A stretch of DNA of 64,000 nt from Epiperipatus broadwayi (lineage: Eukaryota > Onychophora > Udeonychophora > Euonychophora > Peripatidae), in NCBI GenBank assembly GCA_028023455.1, contig JAQFVV010000049.1, forward strand, positions 5,259,149 to 5,323,148, read 5' to 3'. Shown here one piece after another: positions 62,976 to 64,000 of this stretch. The position numbers were made by a program, and so were the translations under genes. The notes below the pieces were generated by a model. The model was not told the DNA's origin and did no database searches. It saw only the letters and a program-made list of their open reading frames with translations. The number at the start of each line of letters is the position of its first letter. The first letter of the stretch is position 1.

Positions 62976-64000
62976 ATTGTGCCCTTTTGTATGGGTCTCC
63001 ATACATTGTTATATCATTTATTAAAAATTTTAAATTTAAGATATATTACCTATATGTGTTATTTTATTTATAATAATCTTTAAAGTTTAATTAAAGTAAA
63101 CTATGAATATTTGATATTAAATTGTCTAATATTTGAGAGACTTTCAATAAAAAATGATAATATTATATTTGAAAAACTGGCCATGATCAATACTTATTAA
63201 TAAGTTTTAAATAAATTTTAAAGCTAAAAGTTTTAAAAAAGACAAGTTAAAATTAAATGCATATATATTTATTGTTGATGAAGATTAATATTTAATAAGT
63301 GAATATAAATATTTTAATTATTAATAGTATATAATAGAAGATTAATATTTGATTTTAATAATATCAAATTATTATTTTAAAGTTGTTATAATATATTATT
63401 TATTTTAAAAAATATTTATTTTTAAAATTAAATTGTTAGTTTATTTTTAGATATTACAAGCGTTGTATCTTGTTGTAAAACAATGATAGATAGATATATG
63501 TACACACATGCTGTAAGTTTTTTAGTAAAGTTGCAAAAATGTTCTAAAATTCTATTAATAATTGCAGAAATATTATATTCTATCATGAGATAAAAATAAA
63601 GATAATTAATGGAAATATTAAATCTATTTTAAAATACTTTTAAAAAACATAACATAAAAATAGACTTGTTTTTTAAAAAATAGCTTATAAAAGTTAAAAG
63701 GAAATAAAGTAAAAAATATATTTTAAAAAATGTTTAATGATTTAAATAAATGATAAAGATCAATTTAAGAATTTAATAATGTAATAAATAATAAATATTA
63801 AATAATCATTATTTATTTTTAATTTATTAAATATAAATAGCTACAAGGTGATTGTTTAATTTACCAATCAAGTGGGAATGTATTCTATAAAACCAAGGTT
63901 CAATTTTCAGGGGGATTATGATTTATTTTTTAAGTGAAGGTCTATTAGAATCTAAGTAAAATTATAGAACTCTCTAATCATTTTAAAATTATAAGAGAGT
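62976..64000. other. No gene recognised
   Basis: Extremely A+T-rich. A weak tRNA-like stretch (63840-63925, with aaggttcaattttc) is too degraded to call. Confidence 0.4.

Overview
The window looks like intergenic DNA from an invertebrate animal. It is very A+T-rich throughout and contains long TATC/GATA and (TA)n microsatellites, tRNA-derived SINE-like sequences, hAT DNA transposons, an RTE-clade LINE, a Ty3/Gypsy-type retroelement and many foldback or palindromic repeats. I cannot name the species. The Gypsy integrase style and the captured twitchin/titin-like sequence would fit an arthropod or another protostome, but that is inference. I found no host protein-coding gene I would defend, no rRNA gene and no canonical tRNA gene. 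Most open frames in the window are chance frames in A+T-rich or microsatellite DNA.

Layout. 0-9 kb: a GATA array, part of a repeat family that recurs across the window, a 1.6-kb internally deleted hAT transposon with an 8-bp target duplication (3235-4827), and a ~650-bp TATC array. 9-18 kb: a foldback repeat copy, a tRNA-related SINE, a large inverted repeat (11561-12266) next to a near-perfect 118-bp palindrome (12319-12436), a second SINE, a tandem array with ~436-bp period (15251-16283) and another palindrome. 18-29 kb: mostly unrecognised DNA with a LINE 3' fragment on the minus strand abutting a SINE (23.4-23.8 kb), and a cluster of duplicated blocks separated by (TA)n. 29.6-32.9 kb: a nearly full-length, recently inactivated RTE-clade LINE on the plus strand. 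Its endonuclease and reverse transcriptase motifs are recognisable. 33-54 kb: repeat-poor higher-complexity blocks (33.8-35.1 kb and 49.05-49.45 kb), an RTE 3' remnant, a TIR hairpin element, a hAT MITE, a tandem tRNA-like trimer and a full-length 0.68-kb foldback element.

The most interesting part is 54.2-63.0 kb. Two nearly identical direct repeats of about 1.95 kb (54203-56164 and 61043-62970) bracket 4.9 kb of DNA, with TATAT on both outer sides. Between them lies a decayed Gypsy-type element: a match to the tRNA-Lys primer-binding site, a coiled-coil gag-like frame, and the C-terminal end of an integrase (GPY/F module). Where protease, reverse transcriptase, RNase H and the integrase core should be, it carries an intronless Ig-FN3-Ig stretch of the twitchin/projectin/titin family. 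It is read in the gag frame as far as a frameshift in the second Ig. This is the arrangement expected if an LTR retrotransposon captured a spliced host muscle-protein mRNA, as transforming retroviruses capture host genes. The element is now broken by an in-frame TAG, a frameshift and a TGA.

Nothing in the window acts as a pathway. The sequences are related by nesting and copying: a hAT inside another repeat, SINEs beside LINE tails, foldback copies in both orientations, and the chimeric retroelement between long repeats.
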